From an uncultured Collinsella sp. (lineage in GTDB: Bacteria > Actinomycetota > Coriobacteriia > Coriobacteriales > Coriobacteriaceae): a stretch of 7,969 nt of DNA. The notes under the pieces are model-generated. The model saw only the letters and a list, made by a program, of their open reading frames with translations, searched no databases and was not told the DNA's origin. Shown piece by piece: positions 1 to 5,598 of this stretch (the first letter of the stretch is position 1; each line of letters begins with the position of its first letter). The stretch spans positions 1 through 7,969 of the forward strand of contig URRJ01000086.1 of NCBI GenBank assembly GCA_900550205.1. The letters run 5' to 3'. The position numbers and the translations under genes are program-made.

Positions 1-764
1 AGGGCGAGCCGCTGTCGGCCCTGTCCCGCATGGCTAACGGCGAGCACAAGACGCTCTCCATCCACGAGGGCGATACCGTCATTCTTTCGGCAACTCCCGT
101 TCCCGGCAACGAGAAGGCCGTCCAGCAGGTCGTCAACAGCCTCGCCAAGCTCGGCTGCGACGTCTGGGATAAGAATCGCGCACTCGTTCATGTCTCGGGC
201 CACGGCAGCCAGGAGGAGCTCAAGCTTCTGATGGCCATGGCCAAGCCTACCTACTTTATGCCGGTTCACGGCGAAGCCGTGCATCTGCGCGCCCATGCCC
301 AGCTTGCCCGTAAGATGGGCATCAAGGACGATCACATCTTTATCCTCGACAACGGTGACACGCTCGAGATGCGCGGTGGTATCGTAAAGCGCGGTACGCC
401 CGTCGAGTCCGGCGTCGTCTATGTCGACGGTCTGCGCATCGGTGACACCGATCCCATCGTCCTGCGCGATCGCCAAAAGCTCGCCAACGACGGTATGGTC
501 ACGGCCGTTGCCATCGTCTCGCTCAAGCACAAGAAGATCGAGGCTATCGAGTTCTCGGGCCGCGGCGTTTCGTTTGCCATCGACGATCAGTTCTCCGAGG
601 ATGCCTCCGCAGCCATCATGAAGACGATCGAGAAGGGCAAGTTTAGCTTTACCAGCAGCGGCTCCGATGCCATTCGCAAAGCCGTGCGCGATTCGCTCTC
701 CAACTTTATCTGGAGCCGTACGCGCACTCGCCCGATGATCATCCCGGTCGTCATGGAGGTTTAG
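1..764 (+). CDS. rnj: Ribonuclease J, C-terminal part (5' end outside the window)
   Basis: This is the last 253 codons of an RNase J gene. The reading frame is open from base 3 and no start is visible; the ATG at 30 is internal, because the frame continues upstream through GEPLSALSR, which family members also have before MANGEH. RNase J is a cytoplasmic zinc-dependent metallo-beta-lactamase/beta-CASP enzyme with 5'-3' exonuclease and endonuclease activity in mRNA decay and rRNA maturation. Visible family signatures are SATPVPGNE (bases 87-113), HVSGHGS (189-209) and the metal-binding region FMPVHGE (255-275). After these comes the small C-terminal domain, ending in RPMIIPVVMEV. The family is usually about 550-600 residues, so roughly half is missing to the left. 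The final codons (ATG GAG GTT TAG) also carry the Shine-Dalgarno sequence of ftsK. RNase J next to ftsK is a familiar actinobacterial arrangement. The family call is firm; whether the genome has a second paralogue cannot be judged here. Confidence 0.95.
   Translation, partial: GEPLSALSRMANGEHKTLSIHEGDTVILSATPVPGNEKAVQQVVNSLAKLGCDVWDKNRALVHVSGHGSQEELKLLMAMAKPTYFMPVHGEAVHLRAHAQLARKMGIKDDHIFILDNGDTLEMRGGIVKRGTPVESGVVYVDGLRIGDTDPIVLRDRQKLANDGMVTAVAIVSLKHKKIEAIEFSGRGVSFAIDDQFSEDASAAIMKTIEKGKFSFTSSGSDAIRKAVRDSLSNFIWSRTRTRPMIIPVVMEV
755..759 (+). promoter_or_regulatory. Ribosome binding site of ftsK, inside the end of rnj
   Basis: GGAGG lies six bases upstream of the TTG at 766. It is formed by the last sense codons of rnj. 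The strong match and good spacing are the main reason for choosing the TTG as the ftsK start; no ATG or GTG start near the beginning of the frame has comparable support. Termination on rnj would bring ribosomes directly to this site, so the two genes are probably translationally coupled. Confidence 0.8.
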
Positions 765-765
765 T

Positions 766-3540
766 TTGGCGCGCGGATCTGCACAAAACGCCAAAGGCAA
801 TAAGGCCAACAACCAACCGGCATCTGCTAAGGGTGCCGGTTCCCATCTTCGTGCCAATAAGGGCCACGAGTCCGAGTTCGATGAGTTCGAGCCCCTGGTC
901 GAGCCTTCGGCCAATCGCGATATAGCCGGCGTGGTCATTGCCGTTTTGGCGATTGCGTCCTTCATTGCCGTGATTTCCCCGGCAACGGCACCCGTGACAG
1001 CTGCGGTTGCCGGTTTCTACCATCTTGGCTTTGGCCTGGGCGCCTACGTGCTGCCGATCGTCATCTTGCTGTTTGCCGCCACGCTCTTTTTGGGTGAGGA
1101 CTCGCCGCTCAACATTCGCTCGGTTGCGGGCGGTGCCGTTGTCTTTGTGGCAATTGTTTCCATCCTGTCGCTGATGGTGCCGGGTACGACCGACTCGTGC
1201 GACCTCATGTTTACGCCGCAGAACCTTTCCGCGTCGGGCGGCTACATTGGCGCCTTTATCGCAAGTACCTTGCAAAACGCCCTGGGCAAACCTATTGCCA
1301 TGGTTGTCTTGCTGGGGCTTGTCGTCGTTGGCCTGGTCATCATCGGCTTTTCGGTGGGCGGCGTTTTGCGCTCCGCACGCGATCGCGCTGCCGATTTTGC
1401 CGAGCGCCGTCGTGCCGATGTCAATGCGAGCCCGTGGGGCGACGAAGAGGCCCTGTCGGTTCCCGGCGTTGCCCGTCCGCACCTGAGCATTCTGCGTCAA
1501 AAGGGAACTGACGCCGCTGTGACCACGGTCATGGGTGGCGATGTTGATCCTGTTTTGGATGACGACGAGGATGATGACCCGTTTGTCGACGTTTCCGAGG
1601 CCGTGGAGGCCGAGCGAGCCAAGACCACGCTGCTGCCGCGTCGCCATGCCAAGAAGGGCAAGGCCACACCCAAGCTCAACACGAGCGAGCCCGACCCGTC
1701 TTGGTCCGATAGCGAAATCGAGCTCACCGAAGGCGATGACGAGGACGACGAGGCTCCGCTCGAGACCGCCAAGACAACCTTGCTGCCGCGCCGCCATGTC
1801 AAGGCGGGGCAAGTCACCGGACAGCTGTCGATGGAAGACGACCCGGACAAGGCTGACGAGTCAGAGCCGCCGTTTGCCGTGAATCCCGTTTCGGCAGCTC
1901 CGCAGATTCCCGACTTCCTAAAGCATCCCAAGGTTGCCGATTCCACCTCTACGGCTTCCGCAGCTCCTGTTGCAGCCGGCGATGGGGGAGCGGATGGCAC
2001 CGCTGCTGATGCCGAGGGCGAACAAGAGGACGGCCTCAAGCTCCCGCCGCTCGAAATCCTGCACGCCAATCCGCAGTCGGCGTCCTCCGCGTCTTCTGAT
2101 AAGGAGCTGGAACAGACTGCCGAGTCGTTGCAGTCCACCTTGCTTGAGTTTGGCCGTAGCGCCCGCGTTGTCGGCTGGATTGCTGGCCCCACGGTCACGA
2201 CCTTTAAGCTGCAGCCCGGTGAGGGCGAGCGTGTGAGCAAGATCTCGAGCCTCGAGGACGATATCGCGCTTTCGCTTGCCGCCCAGTCGGTGCGCATCTT
2301 CGCGCCGATTCCCGGCACCTCGCTTGTGGGTATCGAGATTCCCAATCGCAAGCGTCAGAACGTCAACCTGGGCGACGTGCTTCCCTATGTGAAGGGCGGT
2401 CCGCTCGAGCTTGCTATCGGTCGCGATGCCGAGGGCACGCCGGTTGTCGCCGACCTCGCCAAGATGCCCCACCTGCTTATCGCCGGCACCACCGGTTCGG
2501 GTAAGTCGGTCATGATCAATTCCATCATCACGACCCTGCTCATGCGCGCTCTTCCCGAGGACGTTCGTCTGATCATGGTCGACCCCAAGCGCGTCGAGCT
2601 TGCGGGCTATAACGGCCTGCCGCATCTCTACGTGCCCGTGGTGACCGAGCCCAAGCAGGCGGCCAGTGCACTGCAGTGGGCCGTGTCCGAGATGGAGCGT
2701 CGCCTGAAGGTCTTCGAGCGCCTCAACGTTCGCAAGATTTCGACCTATAACGAAAAGCAGGCCGCCGGCGAGTTTGAACACTACGATAACCCGCCGCAAA
2801 AGATGCCCTATCTGGTCATCATCATCGACGAGCTTTCGGACCTGATGATGGTCGCCGGCAAGGATGTCGAGGCCTCGATCGTCCGTATCGCCCAGCTGGG
2901 CCGTGCCGCCGGTATTCACCTTATCGTGGCTACGCAGCGCCCCAGCTCTAACGTGGTGACGGGCCTTATTAAGGCCAACATCACCAACCGTATTGCCTTT
3001 AATGTGGCTACGGGCATCGATTCCCGTGTCATTATCGACCAGATGGGCGCCGAAAAGCTTACTGGTTTGGGCGACATGCTGTTTTCCAAGGTCGACTGGG
3101 GCAAGCCCCGCCGTATCCAGGGCTGTTTTGTCTCGGACGACGAGATCAACGAGATCGTCGAGTTCGTTAAGTCGCAAAGCGAGCCCGACTATCACGAGGA
3201 GATTCTGTCTGCCGTGGCGCCCGCTTCCATGTCCATGGCCGGTGGTGGCATTGTTCGCACGGGCGTTGCCGAGCCGCAAGATGACGACCCGCTTATCTGG
3301 GAAGCCGCCCATATTGTGGTGGAATCGCAGCTGGGCTCCACATCTGGCCTGCAACGCCGCCTCAAGGTTGGCTATGCGCGCGCCGGGCGTATTATGGACA
3401 TGCTGGAAGAAAAGGGTGTCGTCGGCCCGCCCGACGGTTCCAAGCCGCGCGAGGTCCTGCTGGACGAGGAGGGGCTTGCCGCGCTGGAGTCTGTCGACGC
3501 CGAGATGGCACGTGAAGATCGTGAGTTTGGAGGATTCTGA
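766..3540 (+). CDS. ftsK: FtsK/SpoIIIE family septal DNA translocase
   Basis: This 924-residue, membrane-anchored, ATP-driven DNA pump clears and segregates chromosome DNA at the division septum. Residues 1-50 are polar and cytoplasmic. Hydrophobic stretches at about 53-72, 88-109, 119-138 and 177-200 give the usual four-helix N-terminal anchor. Residues 201-440 form a long, low-complexity, acidic linker. The alpha/beta motor spans about 445-805, with Walker A GTTGSGKS at 574-581, Walker B LVIIIDEL at 683-690 (Asp688, Glu689) and the family signature RAAGIHLIVATQRPS at 713-727. The winged-helix gamma domain, which reads polar DNA motifs in FtsK and SpoIIIE, is at about 842-905 and contains GYARAGRIMDMLEEKG. 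Translation starts at TTG, one base after the rnj stop, with GGAGG six bases upstream. The linker holds two copies of AKTTLLPRRH exactly 50 residues apart, which is not a general family feature as far as I know. The motor and gamma domain look intact. Family assignment is very secure; whether its role is vegetative or developmental cannot be told. Confidence 0.97.
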   Translation: MARGSAQNAKGNKANNQPASAKGAGSHLRANKGHESEFDEFEPLVEPSANRDIAGVVIAVLAIASFIAVISPATAPVTAAVAGFYHLGFGLGAYVLPIVILLFAATLFLGEDSPLNIRSVAGGAVVFVAIVSILSLMVPGTTDSCDLMFTPQNLSASGGYIGAFIASTLQNALGKPIAMVVLLGLVVVGLVIIGFSVGGVLRSARDRAADFAERRRADVNASPWGDEEALSVPGVARPHLSILRQKGTDAAVTTVMGGDVDPVLDDDEDDDPFVDVSEAVEAERAKTTLLPRRHAKKGKATPKLNTSEPDPSWSDSEIELTEGDDEDDEAPLETAKTTLLPRRHVKAGQVTGQLSMEDDPDKADESEPPFAVNPVSAAPQIPDFLKHPKVADSTSTASAAPVAAGDGGADGTAADAEGEQEDGLKLPPLEILHANPQSASSASSDKELEQTAESLQSTLLEFGRSARVVGWIAGPTVTTFKLQPGEGERVSKISSLEDDIALSLAAQSVRIFAPIPGTSLVGIEIPNRKRQNVNLGDVLPYVKGGPLELAIGRDAEGTPVVADLAKMPHLLIAGTTGSGKSVMINSIITTLLMRALPEDVRLIMVDPKRVELAGYNGLPHLYVPVVTEPKQAASALQWAVSEMERRLKVFERLNVRKISTYNEKQAAGEFEHYDNPPQKMPYLVIIIDELSDLMMVAGKDVEASIVRIAQLGRAAGIHLIVATQRPSSNVVTGLIKANITNRIAFNVATGIDSRVIIDQMGAEKLTGLGDMLFSKVDWGKPRRIQGCFVSDDEINEIVEFVKSQSEPDYHEEILSAVAPASMSMAGGGIVRTGVAEPQDDDPLIWEAAHIVVESQLGSTSGLQRRLKVGYARAGRIMDMLEEKGVVGPPDGSKPREVLLDEEGLAALESVDAEMAREDREFGGF
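1618..1677 (+). repeat. FtsK linker repeat, copy 1 (AKTTLLPRRH module)
   Basis: FtsK residues 285-304. The core AKTTLLPRRH is identical to copy 2 at 335-344, and K, G, T and L recur at matching positions over the next ten residues. Each copy follows a run of Asp and Glu. The 14 shared residues use different synonymous codons at about half of the positions, so the protein sequence rather than the DNA is what has been kept. Confidence 0.85.
1768..1827 (+). repeat. FtsK linker repeat, copy 2 (AKTTLLPRRH module)
   Basis: FtsK residues 335-354, exactly 150 bases downstream of copy 1. It lies after the acidic run EGDDEDDE (322-329) and has the same pattern of acidic stretch, TTLLPRRH core and basic/polar follow-up ending in Leu. 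It sits in the predicted disordered linker between the membrane anchor and the motor. Confidence 0.85.
3529..3534 (+). promoter_or_regulatory. Ribosome binding site of the RodZ-like gene, inside the end of ftsK
   Basis: GGAGGA sits five bases upstream of the ATG at 3540. It is made from the codons for the last glycines of FtsK (FGGF). The ftsK stop and this start share one base (TGATG), the classical arrangement for termination-reinitiation coupling, so the two membrane proteins are likely made in linked amounts. Confidence 0.85.
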
Positions 3541-5048
3541 TGGCTGCACGCTTTGGTGACATGCTGCTCGAGCAGCGTCGCCGGATGGGCCTTTCCATCC
3601 AGCAGGTCGCCAACACCATCAAAATCAGGCCGCAGATCATCGAGTTTTTCGAGACCGGTAACTTTGCATCGATGCCCCCGCGTGGCTATGCGCAGGGCAT
3701 GATTTCGAGCTACGCTCGCTATTTGGGGCTTAACCCGCACGAGGTCGTCAACGCTTATTTTGACGACCTCATGGCATATGAACGCGAGACCTCGCAGCAG
3801 GGCGGTCGTTTTCAGGATGCTGCCGGCTACGTTAACTCGCGTTCGTCGGTCGATAACGGACGCTTTCTGATGGTTCAGGGAGGACGCTCGACGCGGTACG
3901 GTCAGCGTCCTCCGCAGGCGGGCTATATCACCGAGACGGGCTCCAGTGAGGAGATTCGTTCTCAGCGAGATCGCTTTCGCAGTACGCCTATGCCGGATGA
4001 CCGTGCGCTTCCCGCCGCTCGCGGGTTGAGTCGCGATCCTCGCGCCGGTTACGGTGACGGAGGCTACTCCGGTCGTGGTTATCGCGGAGTTTCTGCCGGG
4101 CGTTCCCGCGGTGGTTACGCCGACGCCGATACCACACAGGTGGCGCCGCGCCTTCGTTCGCAATCGCAGCCTTACGGCCAGCGCTCTTCGGCGCCTCGCT
4201 CTGACCAACGTGGCTATCAGAACCGTGGTGAGCTTGCGCCGCGTTCGGGCCAGCGTGGCTCGCAGCGCCAGGGCGGCTATCGTGGTCGTCCCGATAGCGG
4301 TCGTGGCCGTATACCGCAGGTAAACGGGCGCGGTGGTTCTAATCGCGGACGCGGCGGTGGACGTGCACCCCAGAACAATGGACTTGATCCGCGCATCATC
4401 TACGCCGGCATCGGTGCCGTGGCGCTTTTGCTGATTTTGCTCATCGTGGTCCTCCTGCGTGGCTGCGGCTCTTCTGCACCCGAGTCGACGCCCGAGACGC
4501 CCGCGGCCACCAAGACGACGACCAAGAAGTCTTCCAAGACGACCGAATCTGTTGACGAGGATGAAGGCACCGACGAGGCGACGGATTCTGCCGATTCCGA
4601 TGCCGCCAAGGCGAACGCGAAAAAGAAAGAGGACGAGGTTATCAAGGTCAAGGTCTCCGTTGCCAAGGGCAAGACCGCCTGGATCGAGGTCAAGGTCGAC
4701 GGTAAATCGGTCTTTGGCGCCCAGGCAACCGGTCCCTTTGAGCAGGAGTACACGCCCGAGTCCTCGATCGAGATCACCACGTCCAAGCCCTCCGATGTCA
4801 CGGTTACCAAGAACGGTGAAAAGGTTCGCTACGACACCAAGACATCGGGCGTGGCGCGCGTGACCATTACCGTTCCTAAGAAGGAGACCACTGACTCCGA
4901 AGACGGTGAGAGTGCCGACGGCACCGATACCGCCGACGGCACCGACGGAACCGATGGAACCGATACCCAGTCCACGGACGGCACCGATACCGCCACCGAC
5001 GGGCAGACTACGCCTTATTCAGACGACTATTCGTACGACAGCTACTAA
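3540..5048 (+). CDS. RodZ-like protein: N-terminal helix-turn-helix, Arg/Gly/Tyr-rich linker, one membrane helix, extracytoplasmic domain
   Basis: A 502-residue bitopic membrane protein with RodZ architecture. In model bacteria RodZ links the MreB cytoskeleton to the envelope; a similar HTH protein (YmfM) lies near pgsA in Bacillus. Residues 1-78 form a Xre/RodZ-type helix-turn-helix (LEQRRRMGLSIQQVANTIK, then MPPRGYAQGMISSYARYLGL). Residues 110-280 are a low-complexity linker very rich in Arg, Gly, Ser, Gln and Tyr. A membrane helix lies at about 286-307. The periplasm-side part has a Thr/Lys/Asp/Glu-rich spacer (311-365), a small beta-type domain at about 366-448 resembling DUF4115, and a tail of Asp-Gly-Thr repeats ending YSDDYSYDSY. 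Lysine is nearly absent before the membrane (only Lys28 against 44 Arg in 1-285) but dominates after it (20 Lys, 2 Arg in 311-450). The linker is far longer than in typical RodZ. The domain architecture is clear. Whether it works with MreB or has another role is unknown, so no gene symbol is given. Confidence 0.88.
   Translation: MAARFGDMLLEQRRRMGLSIQQVANTIKIRPQIIEFFETGNFASMPPRGYAQGMISSYARYLGLNPHEVVNAYFDDLMAYERETSQQGGRFQDAAGYVNSRSSVDNGRFLMVQGGRSTRYGQRPPQAGYITETGSSEEIRSQRDRFRSTPMPDDRALPAARGLSRDPRAGYGDGGYSGRGYRGVSAGRSRGGYADADTTQVAPRLRSQSQPYGQRSSAPRSDQRGYQNRGELAPRSGQRGSQRQGGYRGRPDSGRGRIPQVNGRGGSNRGRGGGRAPQNNGLDPRIIYAGIGAVALLLILLIVVLLRGCGSSAPESTPETPAATKTTTKKSSKTTESVDEDEGTDEATDSADSDAAKANAKKKEDEVIKVKVSVAKGKTAWIEVKVDGKSVFGAQATGPFEQEYTPESSIEITTSKPSDVTVTKNGEKVRYDTKTSGVARVTITVPKKETTDSEDGESADGTDTADGTDGTDGTDTQSTDGTDTATDGQTTPYSDDYSYDSY
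3882..4379 (+). other. Segment coding the Arg/Gly/Tyr-rich disordered linker of the RodZ-like protein
   Basis: Residues 115-280 carry repeated short motifs such as GYSGRGYRG (175-183), QPYGQRS (210-216), RGYQNRG (224-230), GGYRGRPDSGRGR (245-257) and GRGGSNRGRGGGR (263-275). These are RG/RGG and Y-G-type motifs with no recognisable fold. The segment lies on the cytoplasmic side by the positive-inside rule. Similar composition occurs in RNA-binding, phase-separating eukaryotic proteins; that functional parallel is inference only. Confidence 0.8.
4917..4994 (+). repeat. Asp-Gly-Thr tail repeats of the RodZ-like protein
   Basis: Residues 460-485 are built from DGT and DT units. At the DNA level an identical 18-base unit, GACGGCACCGATACCGCC, occurs at 4917-4934 and again at 4977-4994, exactly 60 bases apart, with GACGGCACC/GACGGAACC/GATGGAACC variants between. 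All units are multiples of three bases, so copy-number change would lengthen or shorten the tail without breaking the frame. Confidence 0.85.
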
Positions 5049-5061
5049 GCCGCTCGTAAGC

Positions 5062-5068
5062 GAAAGGA
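5062..5068 (+). promoter_or_regulatory. Ribosome binding site of yajQ
   Basis: GAAAGGA ends six bases before the ATG at 5075 and matches the 16S 3' end (UCCUUUC). It lies in the 26-base gap after the RodZ-like gene. The same GAAAGGA recurs before rimO. Confidence 0.8.
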
Positions 5069-5074
5069 TTAACC

Positions 5075-5572
5075 ATGGCTAAAGATTCCAGCTTCGACGT
5101 CGTGTCCGAGGTCAATATGCAGGAGGTCGACAATGCCTTCCAGCAGACCACGCGCGAGATTTCCCAGCGCTATGACCTGAAGGACTCCGGCGCCACGATC
5201 GAGCTTTCGAAGGGCGACAAGCTCTTTACGATCAACGCCCCGGCCGACTTTGTCTCCAAGCAGATCGTCGATGTCCTGAGCTCCAAGCTCATCAAGCGCG
5301 GTATCGATCTTAAGGCCGTGTCCTGGGATGCGCCTCAGGCTGCATCGGGCGGTACCGTGCGCGTGCTCGGTCACATCGTCGAGGGTATCGACCAGACGAC
5401 TGCCAAGAAGATCAATAAGGACATTAAGGATCAGAAGCTCAAGGTCAAGGTGACGATCGAGGCCGACAAACTGCGTGTTTCCTCTGCTTCCAAGGATGCG
5501 CTGCAGACCGTGATCCAGTTCCTGCGCGACCAGGACTACGGTCAGCCGCTGCAGTTCACCAACTACCGCTAA
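5075..5572 (+). CDS. yajQ: YajQ family nucleotide-binding protein (DUF520)
   Basis: This 165-residue cytoplasmic protein has the length normal for the YajQ family (about 160-165). YajQ proteins fold as two similar ferredoxin-like domains and bind nucleotides or RNA; a Xanthomonas member has been reported to bind cyclic di-GMP and act in signalling. Visible family signatures are the start MAKDSSFDVVSEVNMQEVDN, then SQRYDLKDS near residues 30-38, KLIKRGIDLKAV near 70-81, the GIDQTTAKKINKDIKDQKLKVKV block near 108-130 and the C-terminal QDYGQPLQFTNYR. No catalytic residue is known for the family. The gene sits 26 bases after the RodZ-like gene and 26 bases before rimO, with its own good ribosome binding site, so it reads as an operon member. 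Family membership is certain; the cellular role in this organism is not. Confidence 0.96.
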   Translation: MAKDSSFDVVSEVNMQEVDNAFQQTTREISQRYDLKDSGATIELSKGDKLFTINAPADFVSKQIVDVLSSKLIKRGIDLKAVSWDAPQAASGGTVRVLGHIVEGIDQTTAKKINKDIKDQKLKVKVTIEADKLRVSSASKDALQTVIQFLRDQDYGQPLQFTNYR

Positions 5573-5579
5573 TTCATTC

Positions 5580-5586
5580 GAAAGGA
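5580..5586 (+). promoter_or_regulatory. Ribosome binding site of rimO (long spacing)
   Basis: GAAAGGA, identical to the site before yajQ, ends 12 bases before the ATG at 5599. This is longer than the usual 5-9 bases and may lower initiation. No closer purine-rich site and no alternative upstream start in frame are visible, so the ATG is kept. Confidence 0.65.
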
Positions 5587-5598
5587 CCGCTCTCCAAC

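Noticed and set aside
30..32. ATG at 30 as the start of a separate short gene
   Set aside because: The same frame is open to the left edge and the upstream residues match RNase J, so this Met is internal to a truncated gene.
630..637. GAGAAGGG, the octamer read by Bacillus SpoIIIE, inside rnj just upstream of ftsK
   Set aside because: It is a single occurrence within coding sequence (the codons for Glu-Lys-Gly). Without genome-wide strand skew there is no reason to treat it as a loading site.
1918..3549. 543-codon open frame on the minus strand opposite ftsK, and similar long minus-strand frames at 751-1812 and 5863-7071
   Set aside because: All three are in exact codon register with the sense genes, where a minus-strand stop needs a sense TTA, CTA or TCA codon. 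These codons are avoided in this high-GC coding style, so the frames are a by-product. The first one ends precisely at a rare CTA for FtsK Leu385. Their products have no recognisable domain.
3372..4208. 278-codon minus-strand frame rich in Arg and Thr opposite the RodZ-like linker
   Set aside because: It is also in register with the sense gene and mirrors its Arg/Gly-rich codons. It has no domain, and strong evidence supports the + strand gene.
4462..4475. Lipobox-like Leu-Leu-Arg-Gly-Cys at residues 305-309 of the RodZ-like protein
   Set aside because: The cysteine follows a membrane helix that comes after more than 280 cytoplasmic residues. Lipoprotein signal peptides are N-terminal, and Arg is not a normal lipobox residue, so lipid attachment is unlikely.
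5051..5062. Small hairpin CGCT-CGTA-AGCG between the RodZ-like gene and yajQ
   Set aside because: The stem is only four base pairs with no following T run. It is too weak for a terminator and easily arises by chance.
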